Below, piece by piece: positions 1 through 6,381 of a stretch of 9,776 nt of DNA (positions within the stretch are counted from its first letter, which is position 1; each line of letters starts with the position of its first letter). A program made the position numbers and the translations under genes. The stretch spans positions 1-9,776 of the forward strand of contig JAAZLD010000266.1 of the NCBI GenBank assembly GCA_012799495.1, in the 5' to 3' direction. This stretch comes from Desulfitobacterium sp. GTDB lineage: Bacteria > Bacillota > Desulfitobacteriia > Desulfitobacteriales > Desulfitobacteriaceae. Under the pieces are notes generated by a model that saw nothing but the letters and a program-made list of their open reading frames with translations, was not told the DNA's origin and did not search any database.

Positions 1-775
1 AATCAGTTCTTAAACCAAAAAGATCGAATTCTTGCTCTCCCTCCCCCCGGCGGCGAATTTCCCACCGCACATCTCTACCTACTACCTTTAAGGGGGAATT
101 CACTGATTGGGCTTTTTCCTGAATAACTTGCAGGACCTGAGGACGGCTTGCAGCAGTAATGGTTATACTATTAGGCTTGATTATTCCTGCCTTTACTTGG
201 GCTATTTCCTCATAGGTATTCCCTAGATAGTCCATATGGTCGATACCTACATTCGTAATGACGGAAATTAAAGGATTAACTACATTAGTAGAGTCAATAG
301 AACCTCCTAGCCCTACTTCTAAAAGTACTAAATCCACATTTTGGGAAGCAAAGTACATTAAGGCCATGGCGGTATTTACTTCAAATTCTGTAGGGTGTTC
401 AAATCCTTCATTAACCATCTCTTCTAAATGAGGGCGGAGGGTTCGAATAAGGCTGGTAACTTCCTCTTTAGGGATCAATTCACCACTGATGGTGATCCGC
501 TCCCGGTAATCATGGAGGTGGGGGGAGGTAAATACCCCCACCCGATAACCAGCCTCCATCATAATCTTGGCCACCATATTGGTTGTTGAACCTTTACCAT
601 TAGTACCACCAATATGAACAACTTTCAGTCTTTTTTCTGGATTGCCCACTCGTTTAAGAAGTTCCTCAATCCTACCTAGACCAAAATTAAAGCCAAACTT
701 AGTTAGATTCACAAGGTAATCTTTGGCTTCCCTATATTCCTTTTCCCTTAATTCTAAATCTTTTTGGTCACTCAA
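1..775 (-). CDS. folC: Bifunctional folylpolyglutamate synthase / dihydrofolate synthase, C-terminus cut by window edge
   Basis: Cytosolic ATP-dependent ligase of the Mur-ligase superfamily that joins glutamate to dihydropteroate or reduced folates. About 258 N-terminal residues are visible of a usual ~420-440. The P-loop GTNGKGST lies at residues 57-64, followed by FTSPHL and the EVGLGG...DSTN block near 153-163, then ITNVGMDH and KAGIIK. K195 sits where the family has its active-site (carbamylated) lysine. The start is chosen as TTG at 775, preceded by a GGGAAGGGG ribosome binding site about 9 nt upstream; an in-frame TAA at 815-817 bars a longer protein, and no in-frame ATG precedes the P-loop region. 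The gene follows valS by 167 bp on the same strand, as in many Firmicutes, and I see no terminator between them, so co-transcription from the T-box promoter is likely. Odd points: the usual GGR of the GLGGRxD motif reads GGS (S159), and the usual EKAGI reads VKAGI (V194). Confidence 0.93.
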   Translation of the reverse strand, partial: MSDQKDLELREKEYREAKDYLVNLTKFGFNFGLGRIEELLKRVGNPEKRLKVVHIGGTNGKGSTTNMVAKIMMEAGYRVGVFTSPHLHDYRERITISGELIPKEEVTSLIRTLRPHLEEMVNEGFEHPTEFEVNTAMALMYFASQNVDLVLLEVGLGGSIDSTNVVNPLISVITNVGIDHMDYLGNTYEEIAQVKAGIIKPNSITITAASRPQVLQVIQEKAQSVNSPLKVVGRDVRWEIRRRGEGEQEFDLFGLRTD

Positions 776-942
776 CCTGGCGTTCCCCTTCCCTGAGTAG
801 TCTTTAAGGGCTAGTTAAATCTTTTTAATCCCTTGATTTTTTATAGCTCTCTTCTCTTTTTTCTCTTTTAATCCTTTAGGTTCTTCTAGTTTTTTCGGCT
901 CTTTTAGTTCTAAAACTCTTGAACTCCTAAAATCTTAATCTC

Positions 943-3588
943 CTATATTTCTTTCAATTCAGCCAAGCGAATTTGAAGAGCCTCAATACGAGCATTTACT
1001 CCTTCTAGCTTTTCTCTTTCTTTGGCAACTACTTCTGCCGGAGCCTTAGAGACAAATCCTTGGTTACTTAGTTTTCCTTCCAAACGAGCCCGCTCTTTAT
1101 TAGCCTGAGCGATCTCCTTCTCTACCCGGGCAATCTCTTTATCTAAATCCAAGAGACCTCGCAATGGTAGATATACTTCTACCTCCCCTAGAACAGCACT
1201 AGCTGCTTGAGGTGGCTTGGATTCTAATTTCTCGTATATATCCAAACTGGAGCCCCCGGCTAAGTTTTTAATGCTCATTTCACCTTTTTCTAATGTCTTT
1301 CTAGATTCTTCTTCAGAAGCAACTAAGATAATCTCTGCTTTCCGTCCAGGTTGAACATTCATTTCTGCCCGAATATTGCGGATAGCTTTGATAGTATCCA
1401 TGATTAAACTCATTTCCTTTTCAGCTTCTGGGTCAGCATAGCCTTTAGCCTGGGGCCAGGATTGGATCATAATACTTTCTTCTGCCCCCGGGAGGTTCTG
1501 CCAAATTTCTTCCGTAATAAAAGGCATATAAGGATGTAAGAGTCTCATAGTTCCTTCTAAAACCTCTGTAAGGATTGATTGAACGGTATGGCGAGCTTCT
1601 GGATGCTCCTTATCATAGAGGCGACCTTTAGCCAGTTCAATATACCAATCACAGAACTCATTCCAAATGAATTCGTAAAGAAGGCGTGCTCCTTCTCCTA
1701 GATCAAATTTCTCTAAAGCGTCAGTTACTTCTTGGACAGTCTTTTCATATCTGGAGAGAATCCAGCGATCCTCCATTCTAAGCTCTCCCCGAGGACCTTC
1801 TTCATAGTCCTGAAGATTAAGAAGAACAAATCGGGAAGCATTCCAAATCTTATTAGCAAAGTTACGGGTAGCTTCTAATCTTTCTGGATGAAAACGGAGA
1901 TCATTTCCTGGCGTATTACCAGTTATGAGCATAAAGCGTAATGTATCTGCGCCATATTTTTCGATTACTTCTAATGGATCCACTCCATTACCTAAGGATT
2001 TGGACATTTTTCTTCCTTGAGCATCGAGAACTAGCCCATGAATCATAACCTTTCTAAAAGGTACATCTTTCATGAATTCTAGACCCATAAAGACCATACG
2101 GGCAACCCAGAAGAAAATGATATCCCGGCCAGTGACTAAAACAGAGGTAGGATAAAAAGCTTCTAATTCAGGTGTCTTCTCTGGCCAACCCATGGTGGAA
2201 AAGGGCCATAATCCGGAAGAAAACCAAGTATCTAACACATCAGGATCCTGTTCAATTTTTGAAGAATTACATTTTGGACAAGATTTAGGATCTTCTTTAG
2301 CGCAAATTTCCGCACCACAATCCTCACAATACCAAACAGGAATCCGATGACCCCACCACAATTGACGGGAAATACACCAGTCCCGAATACTCTCAAGCCA
2401 GCCTGAATAAATCTTAGCAAAACGCTCTGGAACAAATTCCAGCTGGCCATTCTTTACTACTTCCATAGCAGGCTCAGCTAAGGGTTTCATTTTAACAAAC
2501 CACTGCTTGCTAACCACTGGTTCAATAATTGTGGCACAGCGATAACACTCACCTACCGCATGATGGTGATCTTCTGTTTTTAAAAGAACGCCTAAATCCT
2601 CAAGGTCTTTAACGATCTTTTTGCGGGCTTCAAAGCGTTCTAATCCCTGATATTTCCCCGCATTTTCATTTAAGTTTCCTTCCCGATCGATAATATTGAC
2701 AGAAGGTAGATCATGGCGTAAGCCCATTTCAAAGTCATTAGGATCATGGGCAGGGGTAATTTTTACAGCACCAGTACCAAATTCCCGATCTACATACTCA
2801 TCGGCGATGATAGGGATTTCACGACCCACCAGAGGTAAAATAATCGTCTTACCTATTAAATGTTTATAACGCTCATCTTCGGGGTGAACAGCTACCGCTG
2901 TATCTCCCAACATTGTTTCTGGTCGAGTAGTAGCTACTACTAAGTACTCATCACTATCTTTCAAAGGGTAACGCAAATGCCAAATATGGCCATCCCGCTC
3001 CACATGCTCCACTTCAATATCGGAGATAGTGGTATTACATTGAGGACACCAGTTTACAATATAGTTTCCCCGATAGATTAGCCCCTTTTCACACAGATCC
3101 ACAAAAACTTCCCGTACAGCCCGGGAACAACCTTCATCCATGGTAAACCGTTCCCGAGACCAGTCACAGGAGGCACCTAAACGGCGTAACTGCTGAGTGA
3201 TACGACCTCCATAGAGGTTTTTCCAATCCCAAACCCGCTCTAAAAACTTTTCCCGGCCTAATTCATGACGATTAGTCCCTTCTTTAGCTAACTGTTCCTC
3301 CACTCTAGCTTGAGTGGCAATCCCAGCATGATCTGTACCAGGTAGCCAAAGGGTGTTATACCCTTGCATCCGTTTGAAGCGGGTAAGAATATCTTGAATA
3401 GTATTATCAATAGCATGTCCCAAATGTAAAGCACCTGTTACATTTGGAGGAGGCATAACAATACTAAAGTTCTCCTTCTCAGGAGAAATCTTTCCTTTAA
3501 AATATCCTTTTTCCTCCCAGATGGGATACCATTTTCCTTCGACTTTACTAGGATCATATACCTTCTCCATTTGAAACTCTTCCGCCAT
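943..3588 (-). CDS. valS: Valyl-tRNA synthetase (class I)
   Basis: Cytosolic enzyme that charges tRNA-Val with valine using ATP and edits misactivated threonine. The full 881 aa match the family's usual length. Visible motifs are PPPNVTGALHLGH with the HLGH (HIGH) signature at residues 55-58, and the KMSKS loop at 527-531. The inserted editing domain shows ATTRPETMLGDTAVAVHP and GTGAVKITPAHDPND. CxxC pairs (WCPQCN, ECYRC, and the CEDCG...CPKCN knuckle) suggest zinc sites. The last ~65 residues are the E/K/R-rich coiled-coil arm typical of ValRS, which contacts tRNA. The ATG at 3588 has an AAAGGGG ribosome binding site 9 nt upstream; the ATG at codon 7 has a poorer site. It is preceded by a Val-specific T-box leader, so expression should rise when uncharged tRNA-Val accumulates. 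folC follows on the same strand. No truncation or missing catalytic residue is seen. Confidence 0.98.
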   Translation of the reverse strand: MAEEFQMEKVYDPSKVEGKWYPIWEEKGYFKGKISPEKENFSIVMPPPNVTGALHLGHAIDNTIQDILTRFKRMQGYNTLWLPGTDHAGIATQARVEEQLAKEGTNRHELGREKFLERVWDWKNLYGGRITQQLRRLGASCDWSRERFTMDEGCSRAVREVFVDLCEKGLIYRGNYIVNWCPQCNTTISDIEVEHVERDGHIWHLRYPLKDSDEYLVVATTRPETMLGDTAVAVHPEDERYKHLIGKTIILPLVGREIPIIADEYVDREFGTGAVKITPAHDPNDFEMGLRHDLPSVNIIDREGNLNENAGKYQGLERFEARKKIVKDLEDLGVLLKTEDHHHAVGECYRCATIIEPVVSKQWFVKMKPLAEPAMEVVKNGQLEFVPERFAKIYSGWLESIRDWCISRQLWWGHRIPVWYCEDCGAEICAKEDPKSCPKCNSSKIEQDPDVLDTWFSSGLWPFSTMGWPEKTPELEAFYPTSVLVTGRDIIFFWVARMVFMGLEFMKDVPFRKVMIHGLVLDAQGRKMSKSLGNGVDPLEVIEKYGADTLRFMLITGNTPGNDLRFHPERLEATRNFANKIWNASRFVLLNLQDYEEGPRGELRMEDRWILSRYEKTVQEVTDALEKFDLGEGARLLYEFIWNEFCDWYIELAKGRLYDKEHPEARHTVQSILTEVLEGTMRLLHPYMPFITEEIWQNLPGAEESIMIQSWPQAKGYADPEAEKEMSLIMDTIKAIRNIRAEMNVQPGRKAEIILVASEEESRKTLEKGEMSIKNLAGGSSLDIYEKLESKPPQAASAVLGEVEVYLPLRGLLDLDKEIARVEKEIAQANKERARLEGKLSNQGFVSKAPAEVVAKEREKLEGVNARIEALQIRLAELKEI

Positions 3589-3946
3589 AATAATATACCC
3601 CTTTCTAGTACTCTAATAACTCCTTTTTAGCTCCATTTTTCCTTCAAAAAAGTCCTTCATCCAGTAAAGGACGAAGGACTCGCGATACCACCTTTTTTCA
3701 AGGAATAACTAACCCCTAAGACATATGTCTAAGAATAATATTTCCATATGCCAAAAGCGTAAACATATCCCTTGCACTCTTAACGCTATAACGGGCTGCC
3801 CGTCAAGGATTACTACTACTTCACCCTTGCCCCTCCTGTGCGACCCTAGCCCCAACACTGAAAAGGCTCTCACCATTTGCCCTTCTCTCTGAACAGTTTG
3901 TAGACTATTCCTCACATTCTTTGGGTTCTAAATCAATATTTTCTAA
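3589..3946 (-). promoter_or_regulatory. T-box leader of valS, tRNA-Val responsive
   Basis: Untranslated leader that binds tRNA-Val and controls a terminator before valS. On the minus strand, in order, it holds: a stem I base with GAGGAATAGT and an AGAGA bulge-type motif; a distal loop of GGCAAATGGTGAGAGCC type (3865-3881); the specifier context GAA followed by GUA (GUA at 3817-3819, with two more GUA triplets directly after); a CCGTTA...GAGTG segment (about 3774-3794) common in these leaders; and the T-box motif AAGGTGGTATCGCG (3681-3694), close to the family consensus AGGGTGGNACCGCG. Its UGGU bulge would pair with ACCA, fitting a tRNA with discriminator base A, as tRNA-Val has. The terminator follows at once. 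The linker between GAGTG and the T-box carries a 12-bp palindrome (AGACATATGTCT, 3719-3730). The 5' end is inferred from the promoter position. Confidence 0.93.
3646..3679 (-). terminator. T-box-controlled intrinsic terminator before valS
   Basis: On the minus strand an 11-bp stem, GTCCTTCGTCC with GGATGAAGGAC, contains one G-U pair, closes a 6-nt loop (TTTACT) and is followed by TTTTTT. Its left arm overlaps the 3' half of the antiterminator (AAGG of the T-box side against CCTT), so the two folds are mutually exclusive. It lies about 57 nt before the valS start codon. Confidence 0.95.
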
Positions 3947-3952
3947 GTATTC

Positions 3953-3981
3953 ATTATAACTATCTCTTAGTTCAATGTCAA
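3953..3981 (-). promoter_or_regulatory. Sigma-A promoter of the valS-folC operon
   Basis: On the minus strand a perfect TTGACA (-35, positions 3976-3981) is separated by exactly 17 bp from a perfect TATAAT (-10, 3953-3958). Transcription should start near 3946, just upstream of the T-box stem I. Such a full-consensus promoter fits a gene controlled mainly by attenuation. Confidence 0.93.
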
Positions 3982-4194
3982 AGATTGGAGAAGAACTTTG
4001 TACAATATTTATTTTATCGAAAACTACTCCCAAACTTGAATTTCCTGTGGTACAATAAGGATGCAAGAATGTAACTATATATACCCACTCCTTATTTACC
4101 CTTCACTTTTATTTAATATTTAATACATATAATTCAGAGATAATCAGCATTTCCTATTCTACAATTATTCGACACTTATCTTGTTTTTTCACCA

Positions 4195-4223
4195 TTGAAC
4201 CATGTAAAATAGCTGATTATATG
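4195..4223 (+). promoter_or_regulatory. Probable sigma-A promoter of the chemotaxis transducer gene
   Basis: TTGAAC (4195-4200) and TATATG (4218-4223) are separated by 17 bp, each matching four of six consensus bases, and lie about 40 bp before the start codon. It diverges from the valS promoter, with some 210 bp between the two. I looked for a motility sigma-D type site (TAAA, ~15 bp, GCCGATAT): GCTGATTAT occurs at 4212 but no TAAA lies at the right distance, so sigma-A is preferred. Confidence 0.5.
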
Positions 4224-4260
4224 ACAAATTTCACATTAACAAAGGTGCAAGGAGGACTTT

Positions 4261-5598
4261 ATGACGAATTTTCTTAATCGCATTAGCGAGTTCTTTTTCA
4301 AGCGTTCCCGGATCGTCCGGTGGTGGTTTAACCTTTCAGTTGTATCGAAACTAATACTAGCTTTTGGTATTAATGCTCTTATTACCTTTTTAGCTGGTGG
4401 TTCAATTTACTTAATGGTTCAAACTGGAGTGGATTTGTCTAAAAGTATTAACCTTTACCTTGTTCTTATGATTATAGCCTCTTTAATTAGTTTGCTTTAC
4501 GGCTGTTATGTCGCCTTTTTAATCTCCACACCCCTAAGACGGAGTGTAAGCTTTGCCGAACAAGTAGCTAAAGGTGATCTGACAGCTACTATATATAACA
4601 TGGGACAAAAGGATGAATTAGGGAACTTATGTGAGTCTCTAAACCAAATGAGCGAAAACTTCCGTATTCTTGTTGGAGGGATTACCCAAAGTGCAGATGT
4701 CTTTGCTGAGTCCTCTAAAATCCTCTCTACCCAAGCAGAGGCTACTTCTGAATCTGCCCAACTAGTATCTGACTCCATCCATCAAGTAGCCCATGGCTCC
4801 CAAAATCAAGCTAATAGTGTCCAAAATATTATGGACTCTATCCAATCTATGGCTCATGGAATACGACAAATTGAAGATAATATTCGTCTAGCAGACGATT
4901 CCTCTAACCAGTCCCTTGCCCTGGCGGAAGAAGGAGATAAGGCCATGACAGTGGTCAATCTCCAAATGGAGCAAATACATAACACTGTAGATCATACAGG
5001 ACAAATTATTTCCGCCTTAGGGGAAAAGTCAGCGGTTATTGGCTCTATTGTTGAAACTATTAAAGCCATCTCTGATCAAACTAATCTCTTAGCTTTGAAT
5101 GCAGCTATTGAGGCTGCCCGAGCTGGTGAACATGGCCGGGGCTTTAGCGTAGTAGCTGAAGAAGTCCGGAAATTAGCAGAACAATCTACTCTTTCCAGTG
5201 CTCAAATTGAATCAATTATTTCTGATATTAAGACCAGTCTCGATGAAGCCATTGCTAGTATGGATTCCGAAAAAGAAGTGGTTCAAAGTGGAGCAACCGC
5301 TATTCATAATGCTCATCAATCCTTCTCCCGAATCAAAGAAAGCACTCAGCTTCTTAATGAGCAAATCCAAGAAATTGCGGCTCTGTCCAGCGGCATAACC
5401 CAAAGTGCTGATGTTATCGCCCACGAAGTTACCCAAGTAGCTTCTATCTGTCAAGAGACCACAGCTCAATCAGAAGAAGTAGCTAGCAGCAGCTCCGAGC
5501 AAATGACAGCCATGCAAGAAATCAACCATTCTGCTCAAGAGCTCTCAACTACAGCTCAAGAGTTACAAGTGGCCGCTAGGAAGTTTATTTTAGAGTAG
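4261..5598 (+). CDS. Methyl-accepting chemotaxis protein lacking an extracellular sensor domain
   Basis: Inner-membrane signal transducer expected to control CheA through CheW. At 445 aa it is shorter than the usual 550-670 aa. An amphipathic N-terminus with basic residues precedes two hydrophobic helices at about 31-53 and 64-88, joined by only ~10 residues, so there is no room for a Cache, PAS or four-helix ligand domain. A HAMP domain follows at about 89-141 (STPLRR...AEQVAKGDLT...DELG). The rest is the coiled-coil signalling domain with the highly conserved hairpin tip SDQTNLLALNAAIEAARAGE starting at residue 271. No CheR-tethering pentapeptide is seen at the C-terminus. ITQSADV occurs twice (141-147 and 379-385), on the two arms of the hairpin. 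The ATG has an AGGAGG site 5 nt upstream. The gene stands alone between its own promoter and terminator, and no che genes are in the window. The signal it senses is unknown; membrane state or a cytosolic partner are possibilities. Confidence 0.95.
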   Translation: MTNFLNRISEFFFKRSRIVRWWFNLSVVSKLILAFGINALITFLAGGSIYLMVQTGVDLSKSINLYLVLMIIASLISLLYGCYVAFLISTPLRRSVSFAEQVAKGDLTATIYNMGQKDELGNLCESLNQMSENFRILVGGITQSADVFAESSKILSTQAEATSESAQLVSDSIHQVAHGSQNQANSVQNIMDSIQSMAHGIRQIEDNIRLADDSSNQSLALAEEGDKAMTVVNLQMEQIHNTVDHTGQIISALGEKSAVIGSIVETIKAISDQTNLLALNAAIEAARAGEHGRGFSVVAEEVRKLAEQSTLSSAQIESIISDIKTSLDEAIASMDSEKEVVQSGATAIHNAHQSFSRIKESTQLLNEQIQEIAALSSGITQSADVIAHEVTQVASICQETTAQSEEVASSSSEQMTAMQEINHSAQELSTTAQELQVAARKFILE

Positions 5599-5637
5599 AT
5601 TTATGATTGGGGTAGGTCTATAAAAAATATATAAGCA

Positions 5638-5671
5638 AAGTCTCTTGCCGTTATATGGCGAGAGACTTTTT
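5638..5671 (+). terminator. Intrinsic terminator of the chemotaxis transducer gene
   Basis: AAGTCTCTTGCC (5638-5649) pairs with GGCGAGAGACTT (5657-5668) over 12 bp with one G-U pair and a 7-nt loop. The stem runs straight into a TTTTT tract. It lies 40 bp after the stop codon and separates the gene from the repeat array that begins about 12 bp further on. Confidence 0.93.
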
Positions 5672-5705
5672 GTTTGGGGCGAGTAATTGTTTTTGTTTGG
5701 GTCAT

Positions 5706-5772
5706 GTAGCAAAATTATTCAACGTTCACTCGTCGCGTGGCGGAATCGTTCACTTTTGAATAATTTTGCTAC
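5706..5772 (+). repeat. Hairpin of repeat unit 1
   Basis: Arms GTAGCAAAATTATTCAA (5706-5722) and TTGAATAATTTTGCTAC (5756-5772) are a perfect 17-bp inverted repeat around a 33-nt loop. The loop holds CGTTCACT twice as a direct repeat, around the GC-rich core GTCGCGTGGCGG. There is no T-tract after the stem, so it does not look like a terminator. Confidence 0.93.
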
Positions 5773-5850
5773 GCTTTTGGGTCATAGGGATCGCTAGGAA
5801 CGACTCAAATACGAAAAAATACTTTACCGTAATTGTTTTGCTTGGGTCGT

Positions 5851-5917
5851 GTAGCGAAATTATTCAACGTTCACTCGTCGCGTGGCGGAATCGTTCACTT
5901 TTGAATAATTTTGCTAC
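5851..5917 (+). repeat. Hairpin of repeat unit 2
   Basis: Arms at 5851-5867 and 5901-5917 match unit 1 except that the left arm reads GTAGCGAAATT. The changed base would form a G-U pair in a plus-strand RNA but an A-C mismatch in a minus-strand RNA. The loop is identical to unit 1. Confidence 0.92.
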
Positions 5918-5995
5918 GCTTACGGGTCATTGGGTTCGCTAGGAACGACTCAAATACGAAAAAATACTTTACCGTAATTGTTTTGCTTGGGTCGT

Positions 5996-6063
5996 GTAGC
6001 GAAATTATTCAACGTTCACTCTGACGCGTGGCGGAATCGTTCACTTTTGAATAATTTTGCTAC
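5996..6063 (+). repeat. Hairpin of repeat unit 3
   Basis: Arms at 5996-6012 and 6047-6063 are identical to unit 2, including the G-U position. The loop is one base longer, with CTGACGCG in place of CGTCGCG, while both stem arms are untouched. Confidence 0.92.
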
Positions 6064-6121
6064 GCTTTTGGGTCATAGGGATCGCTAGGAATGATTTCAG
6101 ATCTGAGGGACGTCCTATTTC

Positions 6122-6178
6122 TCAAAACCTTAGCTCAGAATTCCCGAAAGTTCTCGGAGCAATGAGCTATCAAAACCT
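6122..6178. repeat. 39-bp palindromic mini-element between 9-bp direct repeats
   Basis: TCAAAACCT occurs at 6122-6130 and again at 6170-6178. Between the copies lies a 39-bp segment bounded by TAGCTCA (6131-6137) and its complement TGAGCTA (6163-6169), with a small inner stem CCGA/TCGG. Inverted ends inside a direct duplication is the layout of an inserted element, but the size is very small and chance or recombination cannot be excluded. A separate palindrome, TCAGATCTGA, lies just upstream at 6097-6106. Confidence 0.5.
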
Positions 6179-6196
6179 CTTTTTCTCGACCCCAAA

Positions 6197-6378
6197 GAGC
6201 AGCTTATCATACATAAGAGAGCGATTTACGCGGGAGGGCGTCAAAGGAACGAAGTTCCCGCAGCTATAGCGGAGCCACAGGTTCACTTTAGGTACTACCC
6301 TAGGGTTTGGCGAAGCTGCTGCGGAAACGAGTTCCTTAGCCCGGAGCGTTTGAGCGAACGTTGTATGATAAGCTGCTC
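6197..6378. repeat. 182-bp element closed by perfect 17-bp inverted repeats
   Basis: GAGCAGCTTATCATACA (6197-6213) and TGTATGATAAGCTGCTC (6362-6378) are exact complements. Nested inside is a second, imperfect inverted repeat of about 20 bp, AAGGAAC...TTCCCGCAGC (6244-6264) against GCTGCGGAA...GTTCCTT (6318-6337), and an ACCCTAGGGT palindrome. The right end lies 3 bp past the stop codon of the glutamate-synthase-like gene. The layout suggests a miniature inverted-repeat element or a long structured RNA or stem region. No coding sequence or terminator T-tract is seen, and no clear target duplication flanks it. Confidence 0.7.
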
Positions 6379-6381
6379 CCC

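Larger units (their letters stand above)
5683..6094 (+). repeat. Array of three tandem ~145-bp repeats, the last one truncated
   Basis: Unit starts (GTAATTGTTTT) are at 5683, 5829 and 5974. Units 1 and 2 are 146 and 145 bp; unit 3 matches to about 6091-6094 and then diverges, losing the last ~25 bp (the ACTCAAATACG...TTTACC tail). Each unit consists of a T-rich lead, GGGTCRTGTAGC, a long hairpin, GGGTCAT and TCGCTAGGAACGACTC, then an A-rich tail. The units are a mosaic: 2 and 3 share their 5' halves (GTCGTGTAGCGA), while 1 and 3 share TTTTGGGTCATAGGGATC against TTACGGGTCATTGGGTTC in unit 2. Unit 3 has a 1-bp change of length in the loop (CTCTGACGCG against CTCGTCGCG). No reading frame of note runs through. 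The strand is given as plus only because the hairpin changes favour that reading. Confidence 0.95.

Noticed and set aside
815..942. Lys/Glu-rich open frame between valS and folC on the minus strand, in the folC frame
   Set aside because: It has no ATG, GTG or TTG start and ends at TAA 815-817. The purine-rich composition alone gives an open frame. It could be a decayed folC extension, but nothing supports that.
3709..3915. 68-codon minus-strand frame before valS
   Set aside because: It overlaps the T-box stem I and specifier region, which fully explain the sequence.
5706..6063. The 17-bp hairpins as intrinsic terminators
   Set aside because: No T-tract follows the stems, the loops are 33-34 nt, and the mcp gene already has a strong terminator upstream.
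5683..6094. CRISPR array
   Set aside because: The repeat unit is 145 bp with nearly identical sequence throughout; there are no short repeats with unique spacers and no cas genes.
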